From the NCBI GenBank assembly GCA_023053685.1, contig JALIGW010000063.1, positions 2,717,614 through 2,781,613 of the forward strand: a DNA stretch of 64,000 nt, in the 5' to 3' direction. How positions within the stretch are numbered: the first letter of the stretch is position 1; each line of letters starts with the position of its first letter. Source of the stretch: Diadophis punctatus similis. Taxonomy: Eukaryota; Chordata; Lepidosauria; Squamata; Dipsadidae. The notes under the pieces were generated by a model. The model searched no databases and was not told the DNA's origin. It was given only the letters and a program-made list of their open reading frames with translations. Below, in pieces: positions 26,201 through 37,957 of this stretch. The position numbers were made by a program, and so were the translations under genes.

Positions 26201-29200
26201 GGAGTAGCCCTCTCTGAGATATGCCCAGCCGGTTTCTCAGTGCAGCACCATTCTCGACCCCAGGGAAGGGGGGGGGAGGAGTGGCAATTATAACGCGTGG
26301 AAATCTGCATCCTCATAGGATCCCTGCCCTGGAGATTGTTGGGTGTGAGGCGCTCCTTCTGAAGTTGGACTTAGGGGTACAGGTGGGCCTTTTCTTAACG
26401 TACCTGCCTCCCAGCTGCGTAAGTAAGGCCCTGCCTGAGCTGCTCGAGGCAGTAGCCGGCTTGGCGGTTGAGTTCCCTAGGCTTATGGTGCTGGGGGACT
26501 TCAACTTGCCATCTGCTGGCGAAACCTCTGGGGTAGCTCAGGAGTTCATGGATTCCATGACAACCATGGACCTGACCCAAGTAATTCAGGGTCCGACTCA
26601 TGAGGGTGGTCACACGCTTGACCTAGTGTTTCTTTCGGGGCAGTGGAGAGATGATCTGAAGATAAGGGACATAGTCATCACCCCACTGTCATGGTCAGAT
26701 CATTTCCTACTGAGGCTGGATTTCACAACCCCATTCCTCACCCGCAGGGAGGCGGGACCGACTAGGTGGTTCCGCCCCAGGCGCCTAATGGAGCCGGAAG
26801 TATTCCAGAGGGAACTTGGGGAAATACCTGAAACCCTGATACACAATTCGGCTGACTCCCTGTTGGCTGCCTGGAACACCGCAGCATCAGGGGCTTTAGA
26901 CCGAATTGCACCTAAGTGACCTCTCTGTGGCAGTGGATCCCGGAAAGGTCCCTGGTTTACCGAGGAGCTCTGGGAGATGAAACGCCAGAAGAGACGTCTG
27001 GAGCGCCGCTGGAGGACCAGGAGGACCGAGTCTGACCGAACACTATTAAGAATTTACATCAGATCTTATTTAGTGGCGATAAGGGCGGCAAGACGATCCT
27101 ATCTTTCCGCTCTTATTGCGTCCGCAGATTCTCGTCCAGCCACCTTGTTTAGGGTGACTCGCTCCCTCCTTGGAAAAGTGGGGAGCGAGGAACACTTACA
27201 AGGCAGAGCTGAGGAATTTGCTGAGTTTCTGTCGGATAAAGTCGCTCAGATTCGGTCGAACCTGGACTCTGGCAGGGCAGAGTCCATAGAGTTGACGGGG
27301 GCAAGTCCTAGTCCACCATTATGGGAAGAGTTTGGGCCTGTTTCTCCCGAGGATGTGGACAGGGCTATGGGAGCGATGGGTACCTCCACCTGTTTATTGG
27401 ACCCGTGCCCCTCCTGGCTGGTCTCGGCCAGCAGGGAGGTGGCACGCGGCTGGATCCAGGCGGTGATCACCGCTTCTTTGAGAGAGGGATCCGTACCGCA
27501 GTCGTTAAAAGCTGCAGTGGTGCGACCCCTCCTGAAGAAGCCTTCCCTGGATCCAGCTGATTTGAAGAACTATCGTCCAGTCTCCAACTTACCTTTTTTA
27601 GGGAAAGTTGTGGAGAAGGTGGTGGTGACTCAGCTTCTGCAGCTCCTGGATGAAACAGATCATCTAGATCCTTATCAGTCGGGTTTCAGGCGCGGCTACA
27701 GTACAGAAACTGCCTTGGTCGCTCTGATGGATGATCTCTGGCGGGCCCGGGATGGGGGGAACTCCTCCATCCTGGTGCTACTTGACCTCTCAGCGGCTTT
27801 CGATACCATCAACCATGGTATCCTTCTGCATCGGCTCGGCGAGTTGGGAGTGGGAGGCACCGTTTTGCGGTGGTTCTCCTCTTATCTCGCCGATCGGATG
27901 CAGTCGGTGTTGGCAGGAGGGCAGAGATCGTCCCCTAGGCCCCTATCATGTGGGGTGCCCCAGGGGTCGGTTCTCTCACCCATCCTGTTTAACATCTACA
28001 TGAAACCGTTGGGTAAGATCATTCGCAGACATGGGGTGTGTTTCCACCAGTACGCTGACGACACCCAGCTGTACATCACCACCCCGTCTGACTTCAGGGA
28101 GGCAGTTGATGTAATGTGCCGATGCCTGGATGACGTTAAGATCTGGATGGGGAGGAACAGACTCAGACTTAATCCCGACAAGACTGAGTGGCTGTGGATA
28201 TTACCTCCTAAGGACCATGACAACTATCCCTCCTTGGTCTTCGAGGCTGCGAAACTGACTCCCTCAGACCAGGCTGGCAACTTGGGGGTCCTCCTAGATC
28301 CACAGCTAAAATTGGACCACCATCTTTCTGCTGTGGCTAGGGGGGGCTTTGCACAGGTTCGCCTGGTGCACCAGCTGCGGCCATACTTGGAGAAGGAGGC
28401 TCTACTCACAGTCACTCATGCCCTTGTCACCTCGCGTTTGGACTACTGCAACGCGCTCTACATGGGGCTACCCTTGAAGAGTATCCGGAGACTTCAGCTG
28501 GTGCAAAATGCGGCTGCGCGTGCTGTGGTGGGTTTGCCAAGGTACACCCACGTGACACTGATACTCCGCCAGCTGTATTGGTTGCCCATCGGTCTCCGGG
28601 TCCAATTCAAGGTGTTGATCACCATCTTTAAAGCTCTTCATGGCTTAGGACCAGGATATCTTCGGGACTGCATTCTGCCTCATACTTCCCTCCGACCGGT
28701 TAGGGCCCACAGTGTTGGCCTCCACCAGGTCCCATCGGCCAAGCAATGCCGGCTGGCGAGCCCTAGGGGGAGAGCCTTCTCTGTGGCCGGCCCCGTGCTC
28801 TGGAACCAACTACCCCCAGAGACCCAGACCATCCCCACTCTGCTGGTCTTCCGAAAAGCCGTTAAGACATGGCTTTTCCTGCAGGTGGGGGGGACAGCTT
28901 AATCCACTCGAGCTCACCCTCCAAGTATGTATGGTGTTGAATGGATGTTGTTGTTTTAATACTGTTTTTAAATTTTGTATTTGTTTTTTAATTATATGAA
29001 ATTTTGATTATTCTTGTCTTTCCCTGTTGTACACCGCCCTGAGTCCTTCGGGAGTTGGGCGGCATATAAGAATAACAAAATAAATAAATAAATAAATAAA
29101 GGAACGAAAATCAAAAGAGAAAATTACAAAATACAAGCATTTGCGGATGACTTAGTATTTTTTCTGGAAGATCCGCATGAATCTGGAATAGCCTTATTCA

Positions 29201-32200
29201 ACGAAATAGAAAAATATGGAGTAATAGCCGGACTAAAAATAAACAAACAAAAAACTAAATTATTGACTAAAAATATGACAAGGAAACAAGAGGGACAATT
29301 AGGAAAAGAATTAGGCCTACAAGTAGTGAAGAAAATCAAATATTTAGATATTAATTTAACAAACAAATGCTCATCTATAAAAGATAATAATTATAAAAAA
29401 CTGGTACATCAAATAGAATTAGATCTTAAAAAATGGGAAAAACTACAAATTTCTTTTTTAGGCCAAATAGCTATCATTAAAATGAATATTTTGCCCAAAC
29501 TATTATATTTATTTCAGACAGTTCCAATTAAATTAAACGCTAAATTTTTTGCAAATCTGAATAGGATAACCACCAAATTTATTTGGCAACACAAAAAATC
29601 AAGAATTAAAATTATCGACCTACAAGACAGTAAAAGTAGAGGCGGCTTTGGACTCCCGGATTGGAAATTATAGTACACCGCAGCATCTTTGGTATGGATA
29701 AGAGACTGGATCAATTTAAATAATAACCGTATTCTAACTTTGGAAGGCCACGATTTGCTTATGGGGTGGCACTCATGCCTATGGAATAAAGGGAATATAT
29801 CAAAATTTTTCCGGAGACATGCAATTAGAGACGCACTCATTACAACCTGGCAAGAAATAAAAAGAAAACACTATACTAAAATTCCAAATTGGCTTTTGGT
29901 AACAGAGGCAATTATATATCCAAATACAACTGATAAGAGTAAAAAGGTAAAATATAAAGACATATTGGATGGAACTGGTAAATTAAAAGACAGAGATGAA
30001 CTACAAAGACTAAATATAAACATAGACTGGTGGCCTTACTCACAGATAAAATCTAGATATAAGACAGATATAGAAGAATATGGAATTGAATTGGAATCCA
30101 AACCATTAGATAAAATATTGATTGGCCCAGAAAACAAAATTATTACAAAATTATATAACTATTTATTGCAGCAGGAAAGATTTGAAGATATTGTAAAAGG
30201 TCCTATGATAGCATGGGCCCAGAACATAGGACATAACATCCACTTGGCAGATTGGGAACAGATATGGAATAGAAATCTTAAAATATCTAGGTCAGTAGCA
30301 TACAAAGAAAATTTTTACAAAATGAGTTATAGATGGCATTTAGCCCCAATTAGACTTGCAAAAATTTATCCAAATTTGAATCCTATATGCTGGAAATGCA
30401 AAAAAAACACTAGGGTACCTTCTTTCACATGTGGTGGCTGTGCTCAGAAACAAAAAAATTTTGGAACACAATTCATAAATGGCTATCAGAAATATTCAAT
30501 GAGATATCAGAATTCACTCCAGAACTATTTCTCCTCGGCATATTTAAAAAAGATTACCACAAAGATATTAAGTACTTAGTCCTCCACATCACAACTGCAG
30601 CTAGGATAACCTTCGCACAATTTTGGAAGAATACAGAAATACCTCCAGAAAATAAAGTAGTTAAAAAAAATCTATGAGTGTGCAGAAATGGAAAGATTAA
30701 CAATGTACTTAAGGGGCCAAAGTGATTCGGATTACTACAATATCTGGGAAAAATGGTACAAATGGATTAAATTAAGAAGGGAAGAAAAGAAACAGTGAAA
30801 TTATAGATTGTAAAATGTAAATATGTAAATTAAACTATATGTGTAATTAAGATAAGTGATATACAATCTAACTGTAATAAGGAATATGTGAAAATGAAAA
30901 TACTGTGTATGATTGTAGAAATGCTTTAGGAAATATGGAAATTGTTATTTTTAAAGAAAAATGTTGAAAATCAATAAAATTTAATTAAAAAAAATTGTCA
31001 TAGTGCCTTTTCTTTGGAACATAATCCTGTGAACTAAATCTGGCCTCATCTTGGCCAAACCTATTGGTGTTTCGAAGAACAAGTTGGTTGAAATGGTTCC
31101 CCTACAGGGGCATTGGATTTTTTAATAAATAGGAACTAGGTTTGATGGATCCTTGTCAGGACCCCATACCTGCCATGGCTCTAGCCTTGGAACCTTCAAT
31201 CTCACTTTCTCCTCCATTTTTCTTTTCCTACATATTGAGGAATATGCAACATTCAAGGCATGGGCCAGAGTCTTAACAACACTATAAAAACGGTGGTCAT
31301 TTTTCATCTGAATTCTGTTCTTTTTCTCTTCCATGTCAAGTGGTGCTATCTGGGTGCATCGTCTCCGGCCCTTGACAGAAAGGACATGTTTTGAAAAAGA
31401 ACAGCGAAAAGACTGGTCTTCAAATTTGGAATCCTTAAAAAGATTGGGTTGAAAGGCATCATCATTTGACCATTTTCTTTCCTGAAAAGAAAAGGCCCAA
31501 ACACTATGGATATATTTGTAAAGTGGATGCCTTGTCATTGTCACTTTCTCGACCGTTGTGGTGATCCAGACTTTCCCTTCAATGGGTCCTGGCAAACCTT
31601 CAATGATTAAATGGATGTGGTGAACTCTATCCACAAGGGAAAAAAATTCTAAGAAGTGTACAAAAACATTGACTTTTCTCCACTTAGAAATGGCATGTCT
31701 GAGATGTCCTATAGCTCTAGCCATTGAGAATTGTTGTGAGATAACAACACAAATTCCATTTCTGACAAGCATAGGAGTGAAAGTTCTCATGAAATTCTCT
31801 CCCTCCGCTGTGTCTGTTGAAAAGAGACCAATCAAAGTCCATCTGAAATGGAGGAGGAGTTGGACAATTCCTCGATACTGGATCCCATTTTTAGGGAGCA
31901 TCTGATGGAAAAAAGGAATTTGACTTTTATCACTCAGAGTGTCTGAAACAATTCCATAACTGATCTGAAGAAGCAATGAAGAATGGTGTATTATATTTAG
32001 ATCAGATCAAGTCCAAAATGTAAGCTTTTAACACATCCAATGTGGTTCTCATGAACATATTAGAATAGTCTATTGTTATTAACCCTTAAGCCATATCAAG
32101 ATAAAGAATACAAAATGCAGAATATTAGCAAGATTGAATATAATCATTTGTGTAATCTAGAATCAAAGATACTGCTCTTTCTCTTTTCTAATAAAATTGA

Positions 32201-33538
32201 CATTCAGACAATAGACTTTTATCTCTAATAATCTTCTATCTCTAGAGCACTGCAATTACAAATCAGTTCATTTTAGAGATTTGCTTAAATGTCCCATATT
32301 TAATATTGTCTCTAATTGCTCAAGTTTTGCTCGAGTGAATGTTTATGCCTCCATCCCAATGTGGATCCCAATCCCTAGCCATGACAATGGCCATGGTGAA
32401 AAGCAGCTTGTGGATTCCATAGAAAAGATATGATTGAATCTATTACACACCCATCACTACCCAGCTCACTTTACCAGATAGAGAAACACACAAACAAACC
32501 TGTGGGACTTTATAGGTGCCAACTAATGTTGACATTTGAATGGAGATGTCATCAAAAGATCCATCAAGAACAGCCATCAGGTTGTCCTTCTTGCCACAGC
32601 TGTAGTTGGGAACATTGGCTTCTCCAGTTGAGAGCCTGTCCAGCAAGGCATCTGAAATCCCAATGGTGTTGAAATAATTGTCATGGATGTTGTAGCCAAG
32701 TGTGAGATTGTACAAAAGCTGAGCATTCCTGTTGACTTGTTGAATGGCAAAAATGAAGCATAGGATTCTTTCTAGATTAGTAAATATAATACTGTAAAGA
32801 AATCACTGTTTAATTTTTATTAAGGTTGGGAAGGTGGGATGAAGATTTGATATTCACAAATATATCATTATTTATAATAGTGCAATAGTGCAATTTGTGC
32901 AATGACCAAGATTCAAAATCATTCAATCATTAAAATGGAATCATCAGCAAAGAGGACTTATCATAAGTGACCTAGAAAAGCAATTCTAAAAACAAGCCAT
33001 CCTCTATTCTTACTAGAATCCGGCATTGAATATCAATTAATGGTTATAAAAAGGGAAATGGGTTGGATAGAGAAAACGTCAAACTTTTCAATTAGCTAGT
33101 TGTGATTAACTCAGCATTTTGCAAGACTTGGTGGGGGAGGGTTGCTCCATCTATGGATTTGGGTCTCTTAAAATAAGATGTAAGAGAGAAGCCATGGAAA
33201 TCCAAATGATTCAAGAAATTTAAACAGGTCCTGCAATACAGGAGTAACTGAAAGAAAAAGTAGAACAGTGTTAGGACTGCAAATGGAGAGAATGCAACTC
33301 CATCCCACTGAATGACTTACGAGGAAGACTGAGAATAAGGAGTTGTGTTGAAAGATAGCATTATATGGGATATTGCTGTGGCAATGGAGATTATACTAAT
33401 GAGGTGGTCTCCTGACTTGTAATAGCTCTGTAGTTTTCTTCCCTCCTGCTCCTCCAACCTCAGCAGGCACTTCATTCTCAGCTTCCCAGAGACTGGCTGG
33501 GACATCAACAGCAGTAGAAGCAGAAGGAGGAGGTCCAT
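19331..33538 (-). CDS. V2R: Vomeronasal type-2 receptor gene B, complete, six exons
   Basis: Class C G-protein-coupled pheromone receptor of the plasma membrane of vomeronasal neurons. Exons on the minus strand: 33321-33538, 32500-32791, 31170-31964, 24576-24788, 22615-22741 and 19331-20235. The total is 2550 bp, or 849 residues plus stop. Phases are 2,0,0,0,1 and all splice sites are GT-AG. Order: signal peptide, Venus-flytrap domain (exons 1-4), nine-cysteine NCD3G linker (exons 5-6), seven helices, short tail ending KVGI. No disabling change was seen. Intron 3 is expanded to 6.4 kb by an L1 carrying an L2/CR1-type element; intron 5 carries an L1 and intron 4 an L1 shared with gene D. Probably functional. 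Confidence 0.88.
20703..22182 (-). mobile_element. 5'-truncated L1 in intron 5 of gene B
   Basis: Reverse-oriented L1 3' part with ORF2 C terminus (20874-22110, one break near 21670) including [26 protein letters not shown] and HVWWLC. The poly(A) side is at 20703. A 19-bp target duplication, ccaagtagatcattctttt, flanks it (20684-20702 and 22183-22201). Genes C and D have the empty site (about 40330 and 53835). Confidence 0.93.
22228..22262. repeat. (GGCT)n microsatellite at the array's tetranucleotide site
   Basis: Short gactgactagctgg to ggctggctgg run. Genes C (40375-40450) and D (53887-53948) have a long, purer (CTGA)n at the same place, so the tract mutated differently in each unit. Confidence 0.8.
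22615..22741 (-). CDS. V2R: V2R gene B exon 5 (cysteine-rich linker)
   Basis: 127 bp, phase 0 to 1, acceptor CTTAG|TCTCTG and donor GAAG|GTGAGT. Encodes [29 protein letters not shown] and IPCPEGTIS, six of the nine cysteines of the NCD3G domain that couples ligand binding to the helices. Confidence 0.94.
23176..23951 (-). mobile_element. 5'-truncated L1 in intron 4, shared with gene D
   Basis: Reverse-oriented L1 3' end whose coding part reads [26 protein letters not shown] and HMWWSCQ. The same insertion, with the same truncation point, is in gene D at 55473-56250. Gene C is empty at this site (about 41323-41330, gggatatttctaaggccc). No clear target duplication. Confidence 0.88.
24576..24788 (-). 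CDS. V2R: V2R gene B exon 4
   Basis: 213 bp, phase 0 at both ends, acceptor TCTAG|TTCCAT. Encodes [35 protein letters not shown] and [14 protein letters not shown], the end of the ligand-binding lobe. The donor AAG|GTGGTA is weak; placement follows phase and the sister copies (AAG|GTGCTT). Confidence 0.88.
24907..25078 (-). mobile_element. tRNA-derived SINE, shortened
   Basis: Carries the 3' body of the SINE found complete at 34985-35233 and 42269-42492 (cttcacagtg, ccctctctaag, attgcccccaa, aaggctcagtcaacc). The tRNA-like head is deleted here in comparison with gene C's copy at the equivalent place in intron 3. Confidence 0.7.
25889..29099 (+). mobile_element. Nearly intact L2/CR1-type LINE nested in an L1
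   Basis: 3.2-kb element with an endonuclease-RT reading frame (25922-28902), a 3'UTR with gccctgagtccttcggg and gggcggcatataag, and an (AAATA)n tail at about 29082-29099. It interrupts the L1 between two codons' worth of conserved RT sequence. Fragments of the same family lie at 1-618, 17702-18217, 37958-38402 and 63832-64000. No long target duplication is visible, as is common for these clades. An ORF1 is not present. Confidence 0.88.
25922..28902 (+). pseudogene. L2/CR1-type LINE ORF2, two lesions only
   Basis: Apurinic-type endonuclease then reverse transcriptase. The endonuclease shows [21 protein letters not shown] near 26167, LGDFNLPS near 26493 and SWSDHFLL near 26690. RT shows [62 protein letters not shown] and YADDTQLYI near 28053. 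Two lesions break it: a frameshift at the G run near 26265-26275 and a TGA at 26917-26919, probably a decayed CGA. The last 641 codons (26977-28902) are open. Confidence 0.88.
31170..31964 (-). CDS. V2R: V2R gene B exon 3 (ligand-binding domain core)
   Basis: 795 bp, phase 0 at both ends; acceptor CTTCAG|ATCAGT, donor TGGCAG|GTATGG. The 265 residues cover most of the Venus-flytrap: [42 protein letters not shown], and [13 protein letters not shown] near the end. The sequence is open throughout and is the most variable exon among the copies. Confidence 0.94.
32500..32791 (-). CDS. V2R: V2R gene B exon 2
   Basis: 292 bp, same boundaries as the sisters (acceptor TTACAG|TATTAT, donor CAG|GTTTGT). 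[28 protein letters not shown] and TYKVPQ are readable. The start reads IIFTNLERI, of the B/D type. Confidence 0.93.
33321..33538 (-). CDS. V2R: V2R gene B exon 1 (signal peptide)
   Basis: 218 bp, ATG at 33538, donor CTC|GTAAGT, phase 2. Signal peptide [18 protein letters not shown] and the [11 protein letters not shown] variant of the YYxPGD motif (P replaced by S). Open. Confidence 0.92.
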
Positions 33539-34297
33539 AATTCATGGGACTGAATCAATCCCCTTCCTATTTCTAAGGAAGAACAAGAGAGTTTGAAGAA
33601 TTGAAACACTGTCACAAGATGGAAATGAGAGTGATTTTCTTGACTCAGAGGGAGATAAACAGAACTTCACCTTGAAAGGAGAGAAAGGAAAGGTACATTC
33701 AAGAAGCACAGTCCCTGAATGTCCCAAAAATTTATGCCACACAAAATGTGACCTGAGACATTTATCCTTTTCTGTTGCAAGATCCCTTTCAAGTTGCTTC
33801 AGTCTGATGTTTACACCAAAGGCAATCACTGGAGAAATATCAGACGAGATCTCACAGACCAGGATTTTAATAATTACTGTAAGAAGCAATATTTCCTCTG
33901 GGAATCCTGAACTACTTCTGGGCCACCATGTGTGGAGGAGAAGCTGGAAAAAGTATAGTGAAAAATCATAGATATACCTCTAGAGGGCATTGGTCTGAAG
34001 TGGTTGTGGTCCTTCCTTTCTGGACATGTCTAGAAAGTGATGCTGAAGAAAGATAGTTCGACACTCAGGAAATTGGGTATTGTCCTTCAATGTACTCTCT
34101 TGACTCCAGAGACTCCTGGCGAAAGTCACCCAGAACTATAGAGTTTGGTGCCACCTTAGATTGATTAATTTTAGTGCTTCCTGTCTCCTGATGCTAAGGA
34201 AGAAATCTGTAACCTTGAATCCTGCCTAATGTTAAGAACAGGACCTGTTTTTGATTTACTTTTCCATTAGATCTCCCTATATTAAATCAGAGGTAGT
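33539..34297 (-). promoter_or_regulatory. Conserved upstream block of gene B
   Basis: Repeats the upstream sequence of gene A almost base for base, including cacaagatggaaatgag about 75 bp from the ATG, here without any insertion. Followed by a short hAT-like repeat remnant (34298-34440). No promoter motif could be assigned. Confidence 0.5.
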
Positions 34298-34699
34298 ATT
34301 CATTTGGGTCGCACCGGTTTGGCCGAACTGTTTGTTAACTTTTTCCCACTTTGGCAAACTGGCTGATCACACCACTGGCTCACACCACCCCGCCCTACAT
34401 GCCCCGCCCACCTAATTTTTGGTAAGTTACCCTGAATACAAGGCAACTTACCCTACTTAATGTTTAGAATAAGATCTGTTCGTAATTTGCTTTTCTATTG
34501 GATCACCATATATTAATCCCAAATTGGAAGTGATTATAAAATTGCTCATGCGAAAGTAAAATTTCATTTCCCCTAGCAATATCAATTTTGAAGTGATGTT
34601 AGAGACGAAGGCTCTGCAAATTTATAATTGGCCAACTGTATCATAGAGTAAATATGGAATAACATATGGGGATAAACTTTCTTTCCTTTAAACTCTCCC

Positions 34700-34985
34700 T
34701 TCAATATTTATGTAAGACATGAAGAACCCTTATACTTTAAAGTGTCTTTGTTTATTAAATAAGCAGTGGGCTGTATGATCTCTCCCTTGGACAACTCACC
34801 AGAGTCTTCCTCAGAGGTCAGCTGAAGGGAGGATGAGCTCATTCCTGGCATGTCAGGAACTGGGTTAATTAATGGATCTGAACAACTGGCCAAAAGAATT
34901 TTAGAGGAGGCTTCAACTGGGGAAAGCTTGCAGGGACAGATGGCCAGCAAAGAGGAGGAAGATCTGCCTTATTTATTTATTTAAT
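34700..34985. repeat. Duplicated intergenic block, unidentified
   Basis: A segment around gaggatgagctcattcc and aactgggttaattaatgg recurs upstream of gene C (46325-46540). A short minus-strand ORF in each copy (80 and 62 codons) shares residues but has no start context and is probably not a gene. It may be the flank of an LTR-type repeat. Confidence 0.4.
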
Positions 34986-35233
34986 ATTTATTTATTTATT
35001 AGTGACATTTATATACTGCCTCACAGTGCAAGCACTCTCTAAGCAGTTTATACCAATAAGCAATGTATATTTATATTGCCCCCACCAATCTGGGTCCTCA
35101 TTTTACCTACCTCGGAAGCATGGAAGGCTGAGTCAACCTTGAGCCGGTGAGATTTGAGCCGCTGATCTGTGGATCACAGTCAGCTAAAGTGGCCTGCAGT
35201 ACCCCACTCTTACCGCTGTGCCACCTCGGCTCT
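34985..35233 (-). mobile_element. tRNA-derived SINE, complete
   Basis: On the minus strand it begins with a tRNA-like head (gaggtggcacagcggtaag, a good A box). It then has a body with ggttgactcagccttcc, ggtaaaatgagga and gggggcaatat, and ends in an (AAATA)n tail at 34985. It lies in the B-C spacer only. Confidence 0.8.
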
Positions 35234-35239
35234 TAAAAC

Positions 35240-35677
35240 CAAGAACATGCAGTGTAGAGAAAAGACAAGAGCAATGGAGATCTTCCAGGTTACTCAGGAA
35301 AAGACCCCACCCATCTTGATGGTCTGCACCAGAAAGCTATTTATCACAGCAGGCAGAGGGAGGCATTGCCGGGAACAATGTGTTGGTTTTCTAGCTGTTT
35401 GTTTGATCTTTGTGCTTCCTGTTTGTGTTTGGAATTGTGCCTTGGAGACTCTGAACTTCTCTTGTCATGAGCTCTTGCTTGTATATTGCAGTTTTGCCTG
35501 GTGGATTTCAATTTGTTTGGTGGATTTACTTGTTTGAGCAACTTTCCATTGCTTTATGTACTATTGGCAATTGCCTTGTGGACTAATCTTGGCCAGTTTG
35601 TGGCTGGATTTATTTGGGACAGTTCTGATGCTGCATGAAGAGAATTGCTGGGGAACATTTATAAAATCACTAAACTA

Positions 35678-35745
<68 letters not shown>

Positions 35746-36177
35746 GGTGTGAATGAGTGACTGAGTGAGTGGGGCAGCACAGGCTGTGAGGTCTGCAGTT
35801 AAGATGCAGAAGAGTGAATGATGATTTCTTGCCACATCAATCCAGAACATGATTTGGGGCAACTTAGTGGCCCTTTTGCTGATTGTGTGGATGTTCTTGA
35901 TTGGATCATTATAATTTGGACAATTGCAAGGAACCAAGTAAGCAGTGAACATGAGAGACAGAGCTCAGGCATTGAGCAAGGACCACTACTTCCTGATCCT
36001 CAAGCACAGAGAGTGGAGAGAAGGCAAGAACAGTGCAGACTGACCTGACTGCTCGGGAGAAGAGGACCCCACTCCTCTTCTGAAGGCACACCTGGGGACT
36101 GAGACCTAAGGAGAGACTGTGGGTAGGGACATTCTTTGTGAACAAATGCTGAATTTCTGGAATGTTGAGTGCTGATA
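35240..36177. other. Intergenic spacer B-C with (GT)n and LTR-like sequence
   Basis: No gene seen. 35300-35675 matches 46560-46940 upstream of gene C (for example ggaattgtgccttggag, tgcctggtggattt). A (GT)n run occupies 35680-35744. 35760-36170 has no V2R fragment, unlike the A-B and C-D spacers. Short ORFs inside look random. Confidence 0.5.
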
Positions 36178-36329
36178 TTTGAACTTTCCTGGATTCCTTG
36201 CATTATTTCAGGATTACCTGCCTTGCTCCCTTGTTTCCTGGACTACTTGACTTGCCCTGCTGGATTGCTTGCTTTGCAGTCATGGTACTCACAACATTGG
36301 GCTGGACTATTTGCTCCCCGAGGCTGCTT

Positions 36330-36414
<85 letters not shown>

Positions 36415-36520
36415 TCACATTGCTCTGGGACTTGCCAGAAACGTGAGAGGGTTTGTGAAAATTTGGAGCAATAAAAGGGCAGTTTGAACTGCCAGCTGCC
36501 TCTGTGATCTCCGTACTCTG
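36178..36520 (+). repeat. LTR-like repeat block with (GT)n, copy 2
   Basis: Second copy of the block at 17263-17580, with its (GT)n expanded to about 78 bp (36331-36408). It is followed by a gtacat/gtatgt tract (36535-36660) and the repeat that in the A-B copy is split by an L2/CR1-type LINE. Confidence 0.45.
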
Positions 36521-36879
36521 CCGCAGGTCATCATATATATATATATGTACATGTATATGTACATCTACATGTATGTGTATGTGTATGTGTATCTGTACAT
36601 CTACGTGTGCGTGTATGTGTATGTGTACATCTACGTGTACGTCTACATGTATGTGTATCAGTAACAGGTTCTAAAACCCATTGCTACTGGTTTGCGCTCG
36701 CCCGACACTTCTGCGCATATGTAGAAGTGTCCCGGGCAGGTGGGTGGAGCCTCCCGCCGATGCTGCTACCGGTTTGCAGAACCAGGTCAAATCGGAAGCA
36801 TCACACCACTGATGTGTAGATAATGTATATATGTTATATTCCTATTTTCTCCCAACCATTCTTAAATCAAATAAATAAA

Positions 36880-37957
36880 TAATTAAATAATTCTGACTCC
36901 TGTTTTCTTCAATTATCTTTTGTTCTTTTTGAAATTCTTATTATCTAAATCCAAATGTACTTTCCATGAAATAACTGCAAAAAATCTGTATGTATTTCAG
37001 TCCATAGGGGTCATCCACTCAATTTTTAAATGGTCATCCAAGTGCATTTCTAACTCCAGTAAATCCATTTCAGTTGTCTCCTAAAGGATTTTTTTTATTA
37101 TTATTATTTTTCTTCATTAAACATCTAACTATTTTGATACAGATCTACACCCATTTTTACAACATTGTTTTATCTTGATTATGCACATTAATTCATAAAT
37201 TTACAGTCTCTTCTGTCTTCGTTTTCTTCTCACGTTGTCACACAGTCTTTCCTCTTTTTTTAGTCCAGTTGTACCATCTAGTCCATGTTTTGTAGTATTC
37301 TGAGTTGCATTGTCCTTTGAGTTGAATAGTCAGCATGTCCATTTCAGCACATCTATATATTTTGTCCATTAGTATATTTTCTGGTGGGGTTTGATTGTCT
37401 TTTCAATATTGTACATATGTTATTCTTGCCGCAGTTGTAATATGTAGTATTAAATATTGTATGTTTTTTGGATGTTGTTTTTCCATTATCCCCAGCAGGA
37501 AAAATTCTGGGGTGAATTCCATTGTTCTCTCTGTAATTTCTTGCAACCAAGCATGCACTTTTTTCCAATAGCCCTTTGCTTTGGGACACAACCACCATGC
37601 ATGAAAGAAGGTACCTTCGTCTTTTTTGCATTTCCAGCAAGCCGAATTCATTTTTGGGTATATTTTGGGCAATCTTGATGGAGCTAAATGCCATCTGTAA
37701 AACATTTTATAATAGTTCTCTGTATATGCTGATGATTTTGTTATTTTACAATTTGTATTCCATGTTCTCTCCCAATCAGCCAAGTGTATGTTGTGGCCTA
37801 CGTTTTTTGCCTCCTAAAGGGTTTCTCTGCCTTCACTAGTAATTTCTGGTTTAAGAAAAGTGTTAAAAAGTTCAAGCACTTTACGGGCCCATAGATCACA
37901 TGATTCCTTTAAAGTGGTCATCTTTTGTTCTGGTAATCAACTTTCAAGGTTTTGAAA
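36880..37957 (-). other. Unidentified coding-like remnant, copy 2, split by an L1
   Basis: Same sequence as 18375-18935, cut at 37092-37810 by an L1 with flanking duplication and truncated on the right by an L2/CR1-type fragment at about 37958. Confidence 0.4.
37092..37810 (-). mobile_element. 5'-truncated L1 in the B-C spacer
   Basis: Reverse-oriented L1 3' end, ORF2 C-terminal fragments ([31 protein letters not shown]). Target duplication ctcctaaaggattt at 37078-37091 and ctcctaaagggttt at 37811-37824, one mismatch. The empty site is at about 18583 and 48737. Close relative of the L1 at 20703-22182. Confidence 0.9.

Larger units (their letters stand above)
25293..30988 (+). mobile_element. 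L1 LINE in intron 3 of gene B, split by a nested LINE
   Basis: 5'-truncated L1 ORF2 starting in the RT domain ([21 protein letters not shown], from about 25303). It is interrupted at about 25888 by an L2/CR1-type element and resumes at 29100 exactly where its frame stopped ([16 protein letters not shown] near 29129). It continues through the zinc knuckle (CWKCKKN near 30390) and 3'UTR to an A-rich tail at 30988. In-frame stops at 25491, 25679, 25794 and 29671 and frame shifts near 30410 and 30660 show decay. The sister introns in genes C and D read caaaatataattgtca without the insertion. Confidence 0.9.

Noticed and set aside
34708..34950. Minus-strand 80-codon ORF, partly shared with 46337-46525
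   Set aside because: The two copies differ in length and frame beyond the shared part, and there is no known domain; treated as a repeat flank.
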